A stretch of 64,000 bases of DNA from Piper betle (taxonomy: Eukaryota; Streptophyta; Magnoliopsida; Piperales; Piperaceae). The translations under genes and the position numbers were made by a program. This document shows, one piece after another, positions 33,774 to 46,879 of this stretch; the stretch's first letter is position 1; the number at the start of each line of letters is the position of its first letter. The notes beneath the pieces are model-generated. The model was given only the letters and a program-made list of their open reading frames with translations, was not told the DNA's origin and made no database searches. The stretch is from contig JAURVB010014793.1 of assembly GCA_033002965.1 (NCBI GenBank), positions 1 through 64,000 of the forward strand, in the 5' to 3' direction.

Positions 33774-36700
33774 CTAGGATAAGTTAGCATCGTAGCCAGA
33801 AGTATTGTCCATGGAACATTGTACTCCATCTGCATCCGCCACGGAAAACTTGACTGACTTCACTTCTGAGTTAGTGAGCAACTCTGCTTTGAAGAAAGCC
33901 TCTTCACCTCCTCGTGGGTGTAGATATGTATCTTTCTCACCATGATGCAGAATTCCCTGAAAATTCCAAAAGCAAGTGAGGTAAGTGACACACGGAAACA
34001 AATTTTATCAATTGGAAGAAACATCAACTTTACCAGTCAAAACAGAAGAAAGCACAAACACTTAGCATTTATACTCATTGTACTTGATCTACGCGTTCAG
34101 TTTTCAAACAAAGATGAAATTAAACAGAAAGAAAAAGCCTCTGCAAGAGGCAACTCACTGCCAAGGATCATCTCCAACCATCATCATATCATCCTCGTCG
34201 TCAGTGTACACCACCTGCCATTTTTTTGTTGGCCCACAAAGCTCACCCTCAATTTCAAACATCTCCTCCAGCCTCTGAAGCAGGTCCTCATACCCCTCAA
34301 ATCTTGTGAGGTCAAGTGCTCTTCCAACGGCGACCCCTTGCATGTGCACCTAAAAAGAGAGCATGTTGCTCCAATAAGGCTGCAAAACAAATAATGTACT
34401 AAAATACGCATTAACAACCACATGTTGATATGAAGAACCACCTTTGTGCAGCTTCTTGCATGCTTGCTTTGGGATTCTTGGGGTGATCTCAAAGATGATT
34501 TATCAGGCTCACTGCTGATCGCAGGAACATCAGACTTGCTACTAGATGGCTGTAGTTCGTGCTCAAATTCTGTTTCTGTTTCCAAAGTTGGAGCTAGTCG
34601 ATCTTCCACTGCACTTGCAGAAATAACTGGCGTTGGAGGGGACTCTTCTATTGAAGAATTGTTCACAAGCTGAATCCCAAAAGCCGATAACCATTGTTAG
34701 GAACATCTTTACGTTTTCCTGCTGACTCTTTGCTGCCACCTGATGTAAAGCTCTCTCCAGAAAAATCCCCTTTGTTTGGCCAATGAAGCGTATTACTACT
34801 GGAGAATGAAGGCAGAGGGTTGTTTCCGCTGAACCCAAAGGAACATTGATTTGGCATAGGAGACTTGATAGCACTAGCAGGAGATGGATAGAAGTCTCTT
34901 CCTTGTTGCAGCCCAGAAAAGGAGAAGTTATGGACAGGCATGTCTGGCGATTTCCAAGTTCCTAAACAGAGGATTAACAACAAAGTTGCAATCTTACTGA
35001 CAGAAAAAATACTACAAACTATGTAAAAATCAAACTCAATGCTGATCCCTCAATATTGAGCTGGTTTCACCACATCCTAACTATATAAAAGTCAAACTCA
35101 AAGCTGATCCCTCATATTGTGCTGGTTTTACCACATCCTGATGCGTCAGTAGCTGGCAAGGTAACAAGAGGCCTGGGCCTTTTGTTTCTGGATGTTGGTT
35201 GGGATAACGCAGCTGTGGCATTTACAAGAAGCTCCAGTTCCCAAGGTGAAACTTTATCTGGGCGTGGGATTGAAGAAGGTTCATCCCATTGAACCTGCAT
35301 GCAATTCCTCCACCATGACTAAGGAATGGGGCAATGAAAATATGCTCAGAAAACAAATTAATTTCGTATTACGCACTGGAAGCACTATGCTAGGTGCCCT
35401 AGATATCATCCGCCATCACATTATGCAGATGAGAATTTTAGCTTCGTTATGAAATTACATATACGACATCAAGCAAAGATTAGGTGACTTTTTGAGCTCT
35501 GTTACGTATGCTTTTGGAATGTTTATACCTGTAGAGACCTCCATTCTGAACCTTCCCACTTAGAGGATTCATTATCTTCCATGCCAATAACTGTACCGCT
35601 GAATCTATTAACAAATAATACACAAGGTTAATAAACCTCTTCAGCAGAAGTGTTGCATTCGTATGATACTACTTAGATAATATACCTTCTTTCTGGAGCT
35701 TCTTCGCCTTCAAATCGCATTTTAAACCTCATCCCAAAAGAGATTTTGTGACTCTTAGCATCGAGATAGCGATTGAGACTAATGATGAACTCCGATCTAC
35801 TAGTTCTGAATTTACAATCAATAGCCAACTTTCAAATTGAACAGTAACAAGAAGACAAAGAACTGAAGCAAGTAGACTGGCAAAACAACCTTGGTTTATA
35901 GAAAACAGAAAACAGAGTTCCACTCTGTATAGCATGAGCTGCAGTGGCAAGAACTCCGAGATGCATGCTGTGACTTGAGATAACAGAAGATGGCACATTA
36001 CTTAGTTGCCGCATAAGCCGTCTAACTCCAACCTTCAATTCTCCATTTTCACCCCTGCCATTGTCCAAACAAAAAAGTTAAAGCCATTTTGGAACATGCA
36101 TAGCAAGCCAGAATACCTAAATAGCCAACTTGCCTCAGAAAAATAAAAGCATCTCCAGCCACAAGCCTCTTTGAACTAACGAAAACGCTCCATCCCGTAG
36201 TCAACAAGTGTCGACGAGGTTGCCCTGTGTAAATAAATGTAGACCTTAACAACATCCAAGCACATTTAAACTTTGCAAAACTATAACCCCATCAACACAG
36301 AGAGAGGTAAGTTGAAAGGAAGAAGCAATATTGAAAGAACATGACAACTATAGACCACACATCATCTTTGACCACGAAAAAAGGACAAAATCACTAGATG
36401 TCATCACAAAATGATCCAACATCCACATTCATCAATACCCTAGAACGTATCGCATAAGCAGTTCAGACAAGTATGATCCTAACAAAAAATGTATATACTT
36501 CACATTTATTGAAGAGCAGTGGAAGGACGCAAAATCCTATATCAACTTATGGAGCATAGAAGTGATGTTGATTTCCCAAAAATGGCACACGATTAGACAG
36601 CCAGTGTTTTAGAATTTTGCTACATTCAGAAAGCACTGAGAAGTCATGCCTCGGAAAATGTGTCTGAAATGCCATTCATTCTTATGCAGATCGGTAGCAA

Positions 36701-38460
36701 CCAATTCCTGCCAGGGAGGGTGTTGAGACATGTCCTGGGAGAAAAAACTTACAGAATAAGGCACACACATAATAAAACTTGCTAGAGAGTAGTGTTACAA
36801 AAGGACAGACAGAATACTCTCATACAAACCAGTGGTGGCAAGCATTCATCAGCATGCCTCCTAAGAACAGAGAATCCACCATGGGTACTTGTATCAGATG
36901 CAGTAAGAGTTTTGCAAAAGGAGTGTACAGTGACTCGTTCAGGTTCAGGAAGCGGAGGATCCGGACTAGTGACCTCACTTTGCTGGAAGGAAATAAAATA
37001 TATTGTTTCAATTACCATCAAAGAAGAAAGGAAGGCAAGAATCAAAGCAGCAAAAAATCCCAGCCTCCTACTCATGATGTTCTTTTCAAATGGCACACAA
37101 TGACCCACACGAGCTGCAACAGGTTCTTTTTCATAGGCACGATCAACAAGTAGATAAATGGGGGATAATTTTAAATTTTGCTTTATAATTTCATAACATG
37201 GCCAGAACATATTAAGGCCTGGGAGCACTCACATCTGGTTCGGGAACCAAAGCAATCTGAGCATAGACTTCATCTGTTTCAGGTTCAGCCTACATCAAGA
37301 GGAGATGTATGAGGAGAAGTCCCACAAATCCAATACTCATATCAAGTAAAGATTTACCTGTAGCTGTACATGGACTACTTTACAAAGAATTTTACAAGGT
37401 AAGTTGAAATGAGGCATCTGCTGATCGAGCCTCTGCTGAGTTGAGGCTTCAAGCTGCAAAAAGAAAACAAGGGAGCCGGAATCAATTTAGGGCATAAAAA
37501 TTTTCCATACTGCCTCTCCTAGACAACAAGAAGCTGTATCAAATATCTCGTAAGCGTCAACACATAAAACCAGAAATGAGTATAGAAACAGTGAAATTCT
37601 CTTTCCAGGACAAAATAGTTCAGCGAGTAAAAACTCCTTCCAAGCAGTTATACCTGCTCCATATGACCTTGAGGAAAGTAATAAACCCTCTCGTTTTCAC
37701 GAGGAACAGTGACCAAAGGCCCAGCGCAAGCATGCCACAATTCTTTATACAGAAAATCCCCTTACTCCCTATAGAGAAGGAACTTGTTAATATTAAATGC
37801 AGGCAATAACACAGGATGCAACATGAGCATACATCATTTGATTTATGAACTAGACCAAAACCCTAAACGTAGGTAGTGCACCAGGTTTGAAATTTTTCGT
37901 CTGCGGACAGAATAAAGGAAATGCTCATACATGGAAGAGATGCTTATTTAAAAAACATTAAAATTAAAAAATGAGGTTTTCCAAACTGCAATAGCAAAGT
38001 TTGGTATTATAATAGTATAGCGCTAAAATGACGTACTCATAGGATGATGGAAGTTAAACTATCAAATCATGATCATAACAGTGACTCTAGTATCTAATCC
38101 AAACTTCATAATCTACAAGCGCAAATCAAAATGGGTTTTCAAAGAGCTTGCATCAATGGACAGGGAAAATATTATCTGGATTAAAAGAAGGAGATAGAGC
38201 TGTGATACCAGTAACTAAACTGATAAGTTGTAAATATATTATGCAACTTATCATAAACTACATCAAGAGCTAATACTGCCTAAGACAAGATTTATTAGGT
38301 ACAGAAACATGCTAAGGCCTGCACAATTTATGTAAAAATCGGCGGATTTGAAGGCAGGTAAGGCAGAAACTAAAATCCTTGCGCCAGTTTACCAAATCAG
38401 AACAGAATTTATACACTCTCTACCTCCAACACTTGGATAAGCCGTAGCTGGACGAGCCAT
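33774..38460 (-). CDS. Auxin response factor (class B, ARF1/ARF2-like), 14 exons, two frame breaks
   Basis: Minus-strand exons: 38460-38424, 37760-37654, 37453-37358, 37289-37233, 36982-36830, 36734-36650, 36224-36134, 36054-35890, 35805-35686, 35604-35529, 35294-35132, 34961-34442, 34349-34159, 33956-33774; about 681 aa. Nuclear transcription factor binding auxin response elements. N-terminal [21 protein letters not shown]3 domain from [20 protein letters not shown] through [20 protein letters not shown] and [23 protein letters not shown] ancillary domain; Ser-rich repressor-type middle; PB1 domain ([28 protein letters not shown]). Exon 12 needs one extra T in TTTT (34679-34682) to give the conserved RLFGIQL; exon 14 needs one more base near AAAGCAG to extend to the stop at 33774, otherwise it stops at 33860. 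The introns after exons 6 and 7 have GC donors. Confidence 0.93.
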
Positions 38461-39650
38461 GGGCAGAAACCCTTAAAGCAGTGTGATCTTCCAGATATTT
38501 TTCAGATCAACACACCACCGAAAACATCAGCTCCATCTGCAGCAGCAATAAACAAAATGTCACTCCAATCTGCAAAGGCAGACTTCCAAAGAAGAGCCAA
38601 AATTCCGATCCGATGGTGAAACCAATCAGGATTACCACCTCATACCACTACACTTCCGGACGGTGACTAGAGGGAAAATGCAAACCGGGGATACATAATT
38701 ACATACAAAATCAACCGCATCAATCAGAAAGAAGAACGCTTTCGATCTTTAAAAACAAGTAGTAAAGTGGTGCCGAGTCCTCAAGCCGGACAGTATCAAA
38801 CACATCAATCAATCTCTAAAAACGTTTAAACCGTGCATTAATCATACGGGGAGTTAGTTGAGGCCGAACACCCGACCGAAAAACTCCTCCCGTAACGCCA
38901 AATGCACAAGAAACACCTCCCAGAAGCTGCCAGCCACCGCACTTTGAGCCGTTCCCGATCACAAAAACCCGGAGAAAAGCTTCAAAAAGGGCAAAGTTTG
39001 GATCTTTTCCCATCTCCGAAAGGGAAGAACACGAAAAAATCCGAGTACATCGCAGATCTGTACACTAAAGTCACCCAACTAAGTAAAAGCAAGCTGAAAA
39101 GCATCCCCTTTGTCAGAAAAAGAGTAACCTTTCCACCTTTCCATCAAGTTCCGGCAAAAATAAAACCGCACCACTCCAAGAACAGCTCCAATCAAAACCA
39201 ACAAAAGAAAACTACAAATCCCAACATATGACGAACACAGACAGCATCAAAACCTTACCCCTGCAGCTCACACTCCAAAACCACCCCCAAAAACATAGAA
39301 AAAATCGAGCACACACCATGACCAGCTCAATCAAATCGGAGAAGAAGCTCAACATTTTACGAACTCATCGTCGGAACCTCAAAAAAAAAAAACAGTGGTA
39401 GAAACTGGCGGTTCGAAGCTCACACAAACCCACCTCCGGCCACAAAAAGGTACGGCGAAAACCAAATGCTTACGAGGATCGAGAGCCGCCGAAAGAAGAG
39501 AGGGAACGGCGATCGTGATGGTGGAGAAGGTGGCAGCAGCGGCGGCGGTGGTTGTTGTCGGGAACGGAGGTACGGCCCGTCCGTGAGCTTCCTCTTCGCC
39601 GACTCCGAGAATCTCGTCCAAGAATAAAAAAAAGGGGTTCAAGCACATTT
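38461..39650 (-). promoter_or_regulatory. Leader and upstream region of the ARF gene
   Basis: Minus-strand upstream sequence holding the presumed long 5' UTR (probably with one leader intron, given CT-rich stretches and several AG/GT sites) and the start of the promoter. Exact transcription start not visible. An open frame at 39648-39379 is Pro/Ala/Thr-rich and not conserved as far as I can tell. Confidence 0.4.
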
Positions 39651-42600
39651 TTTATATCTCTCCCGCCTAAAAATTAGGCCCGGCTAATGAATTACAACCC
39701 CTAATCAAGATATTATTTTTATTAATTAATAAGATCGAGCGTAATTATTTAATATCTTAAAAAAATTACGATTGACTTTAGAATAAATAAATAAATTTAT
39801 AGTTATTTAATTTTTTTATTCTAATTTTTTAAAATAATTAAATGTATATATTCTATTGAGGTAAACTCGTGACTTTTTATTTATAGTTAATTTTTTTAAA
39901 AAAAATTAAAGTTAATAATAATTGAACCCAAAAAATATTTTAATTGGTTAATTTTCTAAATTTTAATAGTACTTAATTCTTATTTGATTATTTTATTTTT
40001 CTTATATTTGAACCTGTAATCTTAGTGCAATACTGTTCCGTTCATCTCTCTCTGTTCTTATTCAGAGCTTCGTCACCTTCAACAATCTCAGTGAAAAAAC
40101 TGACCAACCAAAGAAATAGCTTTTATTTTTCACCTCTACCACTGCCCTTCACTTGTAAGTCGGGGTTTCGAGCACCTCATCATCCCTATCGCCGGCAAGC
40201 TCCCAGTCAGCTTCTTCCTCACCCACTGTTGTGGCCATATTATTTACTCCTCTTGTGATCAAGGAGAGGAGACAGCAGCAGCTGAAAAGGGGAGGGTGGG
40301 CTACCATCTTCAACCGCGCACCTTGGCCCCTACGATGGCATCCGGCAGTCTTGAAGGAAACAACATCGCATGGCGGCAAAGGGGAAACCCAGGGCGGCAA
40401 ACATAAAGGTGATTCTGGGCAGGGCAGCTCTATCCTCGAAGTTGGGAAGGGTCCTACACCCAACCTGTCCCTTCATTTCTGTCAAAGTTCAATAGTAATG
40501 TCACCACCAGGATGCCACAGGATAAGATTCATTGTGCTCAAGAACAGGGGGACAACAGTACAACTCTGAAACAGCCCAGCCAATCAAACCATCAATTTCT
40601 ACGTAGGAGAGAGGAAGGGCTTTTCCACACATGAGCCCCTTTGCTAAAGCCTTGGGAAAAGCAACTAAATTAATCTCATCATGCCTGCGTCATTAGCAGA
40701 CTAACCAAACTTTCAACCCATCTTATTCCTTGCCACATCCCCCTCTTCCCGTTCCTGCATGCCCAAGTCATTGCATTTAGCACTCTGTCTGTATAAAAGA
40801 CAACTTTGCTTAGTCTTTGCTCGGTTTATTTATGTTAACAAGTCCTCTCCAACGGTGGTTGCAAAATTTTGCGAGCCTTCCTTTTCCTAGTCTGAAGTAT
40901 ATTATGCCCATTTTAGCGGCTGCCCATGAAGAGTCACAGGCTATTTGGTCCCTTTACAGCTTGTCCTTCGTAATTATAAATGTATATATAGGGCTTAGGG
41001 TCCATGTCCATAGCCGAGTCACGGGCAAACATTTGTCAATCAGCTCCGATCTCCAATCCAAAGAGAAAATCCATACACGTACGTGTGGCAAACAAATTGT
41101 CATATATAAAAATACTTGTTGTGATGGATGCATGATTCCACCGGTTGATGGAAGAATCAAACATTGGCCATGAAAATGGGGGATGTATAATATGCCTTGC
41201 TTCTTCAACAGCAGACCAGGGCATCATTCTCTCTCATTTGATGGCGGTTGGAAGGAGGTGGGCAAAGACTCAACATGAGCAAGGAAATGCATGAAAGGGA
41301 GAGAACGAAAATGAGATGATCACATTCAAGCGTGTGAAGCATGTGGTGCTCTGCAATGTTTGCAGTCATGGCCGATGGTCCCAACCGGCTTAAAACGAGG
41401 CTCCATGCTCACGGCACAAGATTTGCAGTTTACGTATTTAAGAATGGATGTGAGTGAGTGGGCAACCTTGTCCGATGACAGAGGATACTCACCAACCTAT
41501 TTTGGAGTAGTTTGCTATTCTTCATATGACTATGACAATTACATGTTTCGAGTACTAGGACTACCACAAAAAAGGCTGCTAGGAGGTTGGTTTTAACGTC
41601 GGTTAAGCTTTGATAAAAGATCAACTGAATTATTGGTGGCACGAGGAACATATTTTTAGGAGGCGAACAACTTCTATATAGGCTTTTAATATTTGTAGTA
41701 AGAGATACCGTAAAGGCTTATTGAGTTTGTATTGGCTAGAAAGAAATGGTATGAACTGAGGTTATCGAGAATAAGTCGACTAGCCACAATGATATATGAG
41801 TTCACTTCACGGTAACCTTGATCAAAAAATTCGTTGTAAGAGGATAATTTAATATGTGTGAGGGGAGATGATTTAGAAAGTGTAATGTATGGTAGTTTTG
41901 ATAATGGCATATGACTTATACAATTGGTTTTCCCACGTAGCATGTGATTCATACCAGATGTGCTAAGTCAACCAACATATATAAAATAAGAATGATCTCT
42001 AATTCCTTATTGTGTGAGCCTTTTGAAATAAGCTTCAAATATATGCATTTATTACTTTCAATTATTTATACACTTTCAATTATAAATATCTTCATCGTGT
42101 AAAAATGTTTGATACTTTTGCATGTATTTAAACTATATTTAAGGTTTACCCGTATTATAAGTATAATATATCGTGGATATGAGTTATTAAGTATAAATAT
42201 TTTGAGGGTAATGTCACTATAGAATAGTTTAAGGCATATCGAGAATACTAGTTGTAATGCAATCCTAACATATTATTAGTTTAGCCCAACCTTATTAATG
42301 TCCCTTGGACGGTTGCAGGGGCTATTTCTAGTATGAACAAGTCAGAGTTAGCCTCTGATAAATTACTTATTCTCCCATCATGTGCACGAGTGAGAGATGT
42401 TAGAAATTATTATTTAATTTTTATTTATTTACTAAAGATTGTGACTCTTATAAAGGCAACAGCATCTGATGAAAAATATTTAGACCAAGAGGAGTTACTA
42501 TTATGTGATACCCTTTACTCTCCATAAATATGTGTCCAGTTAGAGCTAGGCACACATTACAATACAATTTAAATTATTTATACGAGATAATTATAATGGT

Positions 42601-43800
42601 ATGGTTTAACGTGTGAGAATTAGATACTTTCCACTACATGATTTTATTTCGATCAGAGGTCCAATTTCTGATGCGTGTACGAGGTAAGTAATTTTATATA
42701 ACTTCATTATTTTGATTAAATAAATTTAATTTTCAATTTTATTATTATTTTTTATTTTTTATTTGGTTGGTGGGGACTTTAGATCAGTGACCAGTGTAAT
42801 GGCTACAATGGTGTTGTGGATTTTGCTCAACAATTGATCAAGTTTGTCACAAAGAACAACATTAGTAGCACTTTATCTTTTAAATGCCCAATGCTTCTCT
42901 GTCGTTTATCTATGAATTAATAAATTGAGGTTAGCGAGAAATCTATGACCATCTATAAGAGATAATTTTATTATATTTTTTAGATTTTTTTGTATTTTAA
43001 TTAACTAATTTCCCGACTTCTAATCTCAAGCCATTATTAAGTACCATTGTTACATATAAAAGAAGATTAATAACAAAATTTACATCTCAAGCATACTTTT
43101 TTTCTAAAGTAAGACTCGCATATCTATAGTATGAGAATAAAATAAAAAAATGTAAAAGACAGGGAAAAAAGGTAAAAATTTATCTTTTTAGAGTCCACAA
43201 TTATGCTGTTTGATTAGAGAGTTTTTCTTCTTCTTTCCATTTCAAGGTGTGTTTAAGACTTGCGAGCTATAACAACGAACAATATGGTAGACGACACAAT
43301 CACTCAATTATTTTACCATGTAAATAATAATAATAATAAATAAATAATTTAAAAAGTTCAGTGTATAATTGTAATATAAGTTATCCAATTAAATCAAAAT
43401 CCAAACTCCATACTCAAATAATAATAATAATAATAATAATAATGATCATGATAAAAATAAATATTATTATTATAATTTACAATGTGATTATTATTACTTA
43501 AAAGGTACGTCAACCAATTAAGTTTGATTAAGAAACTCAAATATCAACTTTTCCATGAAATTTCCATCAAAATCACCTTTAAAAGTAATTAATTAATCGA
43601 GTCCCTTCTTAACATGCACCCTAAAATTTGACAAATTGAATCAATAATAAAAAATATCAATTTTTTTTAAAAAAAAACCTATTTTTCTCTTTTCTTTCTA
43701 GCCTAAGGAAGTAAGCAACCACTCTTGCACATACCAAATTGAATTCACAAAAAAAAAATCACACTTTTTTTTTATTTACATAAAAAAAACGAAAAAAGGT
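39651..43800. other. Gene-poor intergenic region
   Basis: About 4.1 kb of AT-rich sequence with scattered short open frames (for example 40231-40569) that match nothing I know. An (AAT)n microsatellite lies at about 43417-43443. No supported gene. Confidence 0.5.
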
Positions 43801-43814
43801 TTCGCAACCAACAC

Positions 43815-43920
43815 CAAAATAAAGGCCCACAAAGCCCATCAAGGAATAATCTAATCAGAAAAAGATAAGCAGGCCCAAAAAGGGCACGGACGGCCCAGGC
43901 CCATCCAAATTCTGTACGGA
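43815..43920 (+). promoter_or_regulatory. Cluster of GGCCCA (site II) motifs
   Basis: Within about 100 bases: AAGGCCCACAAAGCCCATC, CAGGCCCAAAAAGGGC, CGGCCCAGGCCCATCC. TGGGCC/GGCCCA repeats are TCP-bound site II elements typical of promoters of growth, ribosomal and mitochondrial genes. It sits 110-200 bases before the candidate exon at about 44024. Confidence 0.55.
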
Positions 43921-44023
43921 ATAAGGCCTACTCCCGCACTCCCCCTTTTTCCCAGCTTCCAATTTTACCCCGCTTTTATTTTTTTTAATTAATAATATAC
44001 AAAAATATTATCCACTCCGGCCT

Positions 44024-45938
44024 CGGTGGCGGAGTACAAGCTGCCGGCCGACGCCGGCTATGCCTCCGACAACGTGCTTCGCCACTCCGGCCGCTCCTGC
44101 GAACGCAAGCGAGGTCAGTTTGGTTGCTTGTTTTTTAAAAAAATTTTTATTTTTTTAAATAAGCTATGTTGATTTGTAGAAATTTTTGATGCTGTAGGAG
44201 TTGGTGGTTTTGTGTTTGGTGATGTGGGAAGATGAAAAGGTTGGATTTTTGTGTTTTTTTTTGGCTCAGATAAGTGTTTTGGAAATTGTGAATTTGAGGG
44301 TTTTTTTAGGGGAAATTGTTGTTTGTGATGATCAATTGAGGGAAAAGATTGAATGTGAGTGGTTTGCAGCTATTGATTGAGAATAAGAAGGTAAAAAGGT
44401 GCTTTTTTTAAAAATTTTGGAATGGTAGAAATAATAGATATGGTGGTTTTATGGCTCAATTCTACGGTCATCAATTGAGAATTTCTTCTTTGAGATAGCT
44501 AGTTAAAGGAAAAAAAAGAGCTGAATATGACTAATTTCCAGCTATTGAAAAAAGGAATAAAAAAGGTGGGAACACTTTTTTTTTTTTTGGGTGTTTGAAA
44601 TCATAGGGATTGTGGAACTGGAGGTTTTGTGTGTCGTCTTGATTATGATGAATTTGGTAATTTGTTCCCTGTGATCATCGATCCATGAAAAAGGTTGAAA
44701 TCTGACTAATATGCACCAATGGAGTAGAGACTAGGAAGGTAAAAAGGATCCTCCAATTTGTGGTCTGGATTGCAGAGAAAACGGAGGGTTGAAGGTTGAC
44801 TTTTGTGGCTTAATTCAATTGGGATGATTCGAGAATTCACAGGAAAAAGTTTGGATCTGAGCAATTTAGTAAAAACAAAAAGCAATTTCCGATCTGTGAT
44901 TAATGATAAAAAGTTTTGGGGATTTATATTGCATTTATCAAAAGGCTAGCTTTAGATTGGCTCTTTCCACATGTGCGGATGGCCTTTCAAGGAGTCTACT
45001 AAAAAATAAATAGCAGTGAGGGTTAGATGTCATAGTCAAGCTTGTCCTATTTGCTTTAGTGCATCTTATTATTCCGAAGTTTGTTGTGGCTGGTTTTATA
45101 CCTCACTGAAATATCTACCTTCAAAAAGAAACTCATGTTAATCATTTCGCCATTCATTTGATAGAAAAATTCTTGTAAATTTAATTGAAACAATCTTGTT
45201 CTAGGCTCAAATCACATGAATCAAACTCGTTCTGAGACGTCAGTGCATTTTAATCGCAGGCTTGCGGAAAACCTGATATCTAGACAAAAATCATGTCTGA
45301 TTGATTGTTCACAAAATGTATTTAGTATAAGAATGTTTGTAACTTCAATTAGAAAGCGAACTCGTTCTTGGGCCAAACACATATGACCATATTTGTTTTT
45401 TAATCTATTTTGTGCATTTATTAAGATGATATCAGATAAATGCAATGGTTGAGTGGCTTTTTTGTCAATTTGTCTGGTATGCCATGGACAGAGGAAGAGC
45501 ATCATCGATTTCTGCAGAATTTTGTGCATTGTTGGAAAGGTAGACTGAGGGCCATAGCTAGGCAGTATGTGAAAACGCAAACGCCCATACAGGTTGCAAT
45601 TCATGCCTAAAAGTACTATCTTTTGTGCTTGCAAACGCCCATTCAATGGTCACCGCCGTCGCAGATCCAGCCCCTTTGACATCACTACTGATAATGTATT
45701 CTCCGCTTCTCGCTCACTGTCTTTTGTGCTTGCAGTAGCTTTAAAAATTGTGTTTTACGTGTAATATCTTCATCTGACTTGCATCCTTTTGATACTACCC
45801 TTAATAAGTGAGCCTTAATATTCATAAATAAATGTTTTCGGCATCTTAAATTTCAGTTATCAGAGGGCGAGGAGGCTCCTAATTTTGCATGGGGTACATC
45901 TGGTTTTAATGCTGCTGCTCCAGAAGATACCGCATAAA
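44024..45938 (+). CDS. Unrecognised short gene, three candidate exons
   Basis: Candidate exon 1 (about 44024-44112) is GC-rich against an AT-rich background and reads ASVAEYKLPADAGYASDN, then VLRHSGRSCERKR, before a GT. Candidate exon 2 (about 45635-45710) reads HRRRRSSPFDITTDNVFSAS. Candidate exon 3 starts after TTTCAG at 45857 and reads LSEGEEAPNFAWGTSGFN, then AAAPEDTA and TAA at 45938. Residue composition is protein-like, and a site II promoter cluster precedes exon 1, but I see no ATG and could not fix the exon 2 boundaries. Could be a small unknown protein or gene remnants. Confidence 0.35.
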
Positions 45939-46879
45939 GTATGAATGGTTTGCTGCTAACTCATAAGATTTCAACGCCCCCTCGCTCATTGTATTTGGAT
46001 CTTAACGAGAAGCTGATAATAGAGCCTTTTTCACTTTCTCTGAACCTGCCACCTCCAATCAGTTCCTTGCCTCCTTCCAATCCAAAGCCAACTTTGCCAA
46101 GGCACAGTCAGCTTTCATATTGTTCCGAGCTTCAATGGTGGCAACCTCAACTATTAACCAGGAGATGCCGCCTTTGCTACTTGAAATGCAAATAAAACAA
46201 ATAAGGCCATGTTGCAGATTAATAGTAGCGGTAATAATGTTGCAGATTAGATCTCCTGGTAGTGCATGCACGACGTTATCTGTATAGACATTTTAGCTTG
46301 CTTTAGCCCGGAAAAATGGTATGAATTGGAAATGGATCTCAAGGCTGGATCCGTTTTCTTCCCTGTTTAACGAACGTTTTACATGCATGCAATGTGAAGG
46401 CCAGCTGTTTATGAATGCAGCTCTTTTCAAGTTATAAAAAGACTTTAAAAGCTGGTGATAAATTATTTTCGACCGTGATTCATTGAGTTTAGAAGATATG
46501 AAGACAAACAATGGACATTAGCATTAACACATACCATGCAGCCTTCATAATCGATGGTAATGAATGGATATTGGGGATGAATTGATGACAAATCCGTCAG
46601 GTTGCCTAGGCTAGAGCTTCGTCTCGGCTGGAGTCTTTAACATGTTTCAACCTCGCTCCCTTCAAGGCTCATAAACTTATCATGAAAAAAAAATATTTAT
46701 TATCATACAAAATCTCTAATTATGACAAAGAATTGATAAAATATGAGCAAATGCGTAAAATCGAGGTCGGCTCCAGCTTAGTTCAGCCATGACACAGTCA
46801 AGTCTGAGCTTGAGTGGAGTATAAATTTGCTCCATTTGATTCACCAGAGACCCTATAATGGAGATTTCAGACAGAGATG

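Noticed and set aside
41360..42527. Short plus-strand open frames of 64-78 aa
   Set aside because: No homology I recognise and no splice partners.
45221..45646. 141-aa minus-strand open frame
   Set aside because: No recognisable domain, codon use like intron sequence, lies across the intron of the candidate plus-strand gene.
46059..46271. Minus-strand open frame ending ALAKLALDWKEARN
   Set aside because: Protein-like tail but no family, start or partner exon; too weak to list.
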